Positions 3,968-5,758 of a DNA stretch of 5,758 nucleotides are shown here, in pieces. The stretch comes from Methanoregula sp. (lineage in GTDB: Archaea > Halobacteriota > Methanomicrobia > Methanomicrobiales > Methanospirillaceae): assembly GCA_003136075.1 (NCBI GenBank), contig PNBP01000178.1, positions 179 through 5,936 of the forward strand. Reading direction: 5' to 3'. The notes beneath the pieces are model-generated. The model had not been told where the DNA came from and did no database searches. It saw nothing but the letters and a program-made list of their open reading frames with translations. How positions within the stretch are numbered: the first letter of the stretch is position 1; the number at the start of each line of letters is the position of its first letter. Both the position numbers and the translations under genes were made by a program.

Positions 3968-4636
3968 TCAGAGCAGTTTTTGTACCCGTTTCCGGATAAC
4001 CCCGTATCCTGCCGATACAGATCTTCCTAATCCAAGATAATCCGGTATGAAAAATGGCAGGGAAAATTTTCCAGAGAGAGTGATGACGCTGGCACCATCT
4101 ATCCGTTCCTTCTGGAAATGCATATTGATGTCAGCGGTTACTGGTCCGGGAACAGTATATCCCAAAGATTTTGAGAGCGTGAGTATATTTCCGACAAGCA
4201 TCGTGCGGATAAACGCGTCCCGCTCTTCCTTTCCTTTCAGCAAATAGAATTTCCGGTTATTTTCCTGGCTGAACGGGAGCCAGGGAGTGATAAACTCGTA
4301 CGACTGTTTTATACTGGAAACGCCAAACTCTTCTTCCTGGAGGGCGGGTGACTTCTCACGGATAGTGCAGGTATTTTCTGCTATGCCAATCTCATCGTAA
4401 TGATCTGACCAGTGTTTCAAAAATTCCGCACCTTCATTGATTCCCATCACCATAAGCGTGTTTTTGATCTGCCGGCACTGGACGACCGGGTAGCGATGGA
4501 TAAATCCAGCTGCATTTTCCTGGTGCAAAAGCAGGAACTCTGCCAGATCCCGTAAAAGGAATGCCCGAAGATCATTAAGAGAAAACATGACCGGATTTTT
4601 CGGTTCAAGAGTAAGGGAAAAAGTTCTGATTATCAT
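3968..4636 (-). CDS. cas6: Cas6-like CRISPR RNA endoribonuclease (Cas6b type), orphan
   Basis: Cas6 proteins cut precursor CRISPR RNA within each repeat to give guide RNAs, without a metal. This 222-residue protein has the expected length. The N-terminal part has FIHRYPVVQCRQI (45-57) followed by LMVMGINEGAEFL (61-73), the pattern of Cas6b N-terminal domains (YPLIQYK, then an IGIxEG turn). His38 and His47 flank this region, where the Cas6b catalytic histidines of Methanococcus maripaludis lie; which one acts here is not certain. The C-terminus carries the glycine-rich RAMP motif, LGLGRSVSAGYGVIRK (201-216). The start ATG 4636 is the first in frame; no clear ribosome binding site is seen, but a hairpin sits just upstream. 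No CRISPR array and no other cas gene appears in the window, which is unusual. It lies downstream of the membrane protein gene on the same strand but is separated from it by 210 bases and a terminator, so it is its own unit. Confidence 0.78.
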   Translation of the reverse strand: MIIRTFSLTLEPKNPVMFSLNDLRAFLLRDLAEFLLLHQENAAGFIHRYPVVQCRQIKNTLMVMGINEGAEFLKHWSDHYDEIGIAENTCTIREKSPALQEEEFGVSSIKQSYEFITPWLPFSQENNRKFYLLKGKEERDAFIRTMLVGNILTLSKSLGYTVPGPVTADINMHFQKERIDGASVITLSGKFSLPFFIPDYLGLGRSVSAGYGVIRKRVQKLL

Positions 4637-4647
4637 GGAATTTTTAG

Positions 4648-4666
4648 TGCCCGAATGATCCGGGCA
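4648..4666 (-). promoter_or_regulatory. Hairpin or operator in the cas6 leader
   Basis: TGCCCG (4648-4653) and CGGGCA (4661-4666) form a perfect six-pair stem with a seven-base loop, eleven bases before the cas6 ATG. It could hide the start region, act as an operator, or be a site for Cas6 itself. The structure is seen; the role is inferred. Confidence 0.35.
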
Positions 4667-4693
4667 TAAGGCTACCTGTTATATTCTTGGTAT

Positions 4694-4720
4694 ATTCATC
4701 CAGTGTTTGTTGGGATGAAT
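4694..4720. promoter_or_regulatory. Eight-base inverted repeat upstream of cas6
   Basis: ATTCATCC (4694-4701) and GGATGAAT (4713-4720) are a perfect inverted repeat with an 11-base spacer, next to TATA-like GAATATA stretches on the minus strand (near 4680-4697). It is placed as an operator of the cas6 promoter would be. Confidence 0.35.
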
Positions 4721-4826
4721 GGATAATGGTGTGCTTTTTTGTAAAGATTGTCTTTGGATAAAAACGTACGCAGAATATATAAGGTGGATACAAAAAAACC
4801 GAATCATCATTTCATTTTGACGGCTG

Positions 4827-4859
4827 AAAAAAAGATAAATCCTGAATTATTTTTTCAGG
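4827..4859 (-). terminator. Terminator overlapping the stop of the membrane protein gene
   Basis: On the minus strand CCTGAA (4859-4854) pairs with TTCAGG (4846-4841) across the TAA stop, followed by ATTTATC and a T7 tract (4833-4827). A second T7 lies further on, near 4790-4799. Confidence 0.55.
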
Positions 4860-5521
4860 AACGCATTGAAAATCTGGTCAACGACTGCAACACTCCGGTC
4901 CTTCATACCATACCAGAACGTGATAGCAATTGCAGCTCCAAGACCAATGCCTAGACCCCATGCAATCGGTGTAACAAACGTGTAGATGATCGTGAGATCA
5001 AGCATCAATTGCGAGAGCCCGAGAACAACAACAACGAAATACAAAAAGATCCGCAGGAGAACCAGTACCGGCGAGATCAGCTCGATATCAGCGGTGCTGT
5101 AAAATTTGTTCAGGAAGTCAACGAAATAATCGATGAGGATGAAACCGACAACGATGAGCGCAACAAACGCGACAATATGAGGGATGTATTCAACAATGGA
5201 GGTCATCAGGTTGCTCAAATGCTCTAGTTTCAATAGGTCGACTGCGGCAATAATGGCAATCAGATAGACCACAAGCCTGACTAGGACATCCCCAAGATAT
5301 CCTATCGTGACGCCGGACTTTTTTACTGAACCGGCGAATTCCGTGTTGCTGATGATCGTCTGTTCAGCAATTTTATCCAGCACGATCCTGACTGCCTTTC
5401 CAAGCAGCCTGCCGACAATCCAGCCGATGATCAAAATTAACAATGCACCAAGAATAACAGGAAGGCTTGCACCGAGCGTGGTGTACCATCCAGAAACAAA
5501 ACTGTTTGCTACAACATCCAT
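4847..5521 (-). CDS. TM-helix repeat membrane protein related to MscS channels
   Basis: A 224-residue integral membrane protein with about five hydrophobic segments: 20-40, 76-98, 112-135, 152-172 and 183-205. The first, LPVILGALLILIIGWIVGRLLGKAVRIVLDKI (20-51), and the third, IPHIVAFVALIVVGFILIDYFV (113-134), followed by charged or amphipathic stretches, match the conserved TM helix unit (Pfam TM_helix) found in MscS-related archaeal and bacterial proteins. The beta domain of true MscS channels is absent, so a mechanosensitive pore is possible but unproven. I prefer ATG 5521 over the GTG at 5533: GTGAGG at 5528-5533 then serves as ribosome binding site at good spacing. A terminator overlaps the stop. 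The neighbour at 5680 is divergent, so this is a single-gene unit. The family is firm, the physiological role is not. Confidence 0.8.
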   Translation of the reverse strand: MDVVANSFVSGWYTTLGASLPVILGALLILIIGWIVGRLLGKAVRIVLDKIAEQTIISNTEFAGSVKKSGVTIGYLGDVLVRLVVYLIAIIAAVDLLKLEHLSNLMTSIVEYIPHIVAFVALIVVGFILIDYFVDFLNKFYSTADIELISPVLVLLRIFLYFVVVVLGLSQLMLDLTIIYTFVTPIAWGLGIGLGAAIAITFWYGMKDRSVAVVDQIFNAFLKK

Positions 5522-5537
5522 ACTATTCCTCACTTTT

Positions 5538-5588
5538 CATAGCGGGACTGCTATGTACTCAAACTATACGATATGTCACTATAAAAAT
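5538..5588 (-). promoter_or_regulatory. Promoter region of the membrane protein gene
   Basis: A TATA-like TTTTTATAG lies at 5580-5588 on the minus strand. CATAGC (5538-5543) and GCTATG (5550-5555) form a perfect six-pair hairpin with a six-base loop in the likely 5' leader or at the start site, just before the ribosome binding site. Confidence 0.4.
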
Positions 5589-5627
5589 ATTACTCTTATT
5601 GATTATACATACTTACCATCAAAAAGA

Positions 5628-5637
5628 ATTATAAATG
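5628..5637 (+). promoter_or_regulatory. TATA box of the regulator gene
   Basis: AATTATAAAT is close to the archaeal TATA consensus and about 45 to 50 bases before ATG 5680, giving a short leader of about 20 to 25 bases. Confidence 0.5.
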
Positions 5638-5679
5638 CCGCACACTATACATAAAACATGTCAAAAGACTGTTGTTCAC

Positions 5680-5758
5680 ATGATGCAGGATTACCAGCAG
5701 GAACTGTCTGCAATTAAAGAAGCACTCAAGAAGATTCCGTCAGGGATGAGTGTAACCG
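5680..5758 (+). CDS. N-terminus of a winged-helix or PAS-type regulator/sensor (cut by window edge)
   Basis: Twenty-six codons are visible, reading MMQDYQQELSAIKEALKKIP and then SGMSVT. An opening helix with IKEALKKIPSGMSVT is, from memory, the start of the N-terminal HTH segment of many Methanoregulaceae regulators and PAS histidine kinases, in which an HTH with a DIA..LGKN-type continuation follows. The rest is outside the window, so the full domain set cannot be stated. ATG 5680 or the adjacent ATG 5683 are both possible; no ribosome binding site is seen. An in-frame ATG at 5635 overlaps the TATA box and is unlikely. It is divergent from the membrane protein gene. Confidence 0.55.
   Translation, partial: MMQDYQQELSAIKEALKKIPSGMSVT

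Noticed and set aside
5658..5717. Nineteen-codon ORF beginning MSKDCCSHDAG
   Set aside because: It overlaps the recognisable start of the regulator gene in another frame and has no ribosome binding site.

Overview
The window looks like chromosome of a hydrogenotrophic, formate-using methanogen of the Methanomicrobiales (Methanoregula/Methanosphaerula type). The grounds are a formate dehydrogenase alpha subunit, an FmdE-family protein, a Cas6b-type RAMP protein, an archaeal TM-helix (MscS-related) membrane protein, a regulator N-terminus of a type common in Methanoregulaceae (from memory), archaeal GGTGA-type ribosome binding sites and AT-rich TATA boxes. No search was run; all family calls come from reading the translations.

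Layout. 1-798 (minus) is the first 266 codons of fdhA, cut by the window edge, with a clear ribosome binding site and TATA box. Divergent from it, 1129-1773 (plus) encodes a stand-alone FmdE-family protein with a C-terminal zinc ribbon, apparently from a leaderless transcript. It converges on an unrecognised 143-residue protein at 1975-2406 (minus), which ends at a hairpin plus U-tract terminator. From 2407 to 3967 there is no intact recognisable gene. This 1.5-kb stretch holds an AT-rich element shared with the fdhA promoter, a candidate structured RNA (2616-2712), a series of hairpins, a doubtful small ORF (3010-3444), the decapitated first 54 codons of a catalase gene (3207-3371), two diverged copies of a terminator-bearing repeat (3392-3478 and 3670-3750), repeats resembling an insertion sequence end between them (3494-3574), and a second candidate RNA (3785-3851). 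After this come an orphan Cas6b-like gene (3968-4636, minus), a five-helix membrane protein (4847-5521, minus) and, divergent from it, the first 26 codons of a regulator or sensor (5680 onward, plus).

How it fits together. The left part concerns formate and C1 metabolism: FdhA oxidises formate for methanogenesis, and the FmdE-type protein belongs to a family linked with molybdenum or tungsten formylmethanofuran dehydrogenase. The centre is a decay zone, with gene remnants, repeats and possible mobile-element debris, as expected where elements have inserted and been lost. Cas6 beside it has no CRISPR array or other cas gene in the window, so it either serves an array elsewhere or is a relic or a repurposed RNase. 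The most novel-looking signals are the structured RNA with an anti-Shine-Dalgarno-like 3' end, the promoter element shared by fdhA and the unknown gene, and the orphan Cas6.
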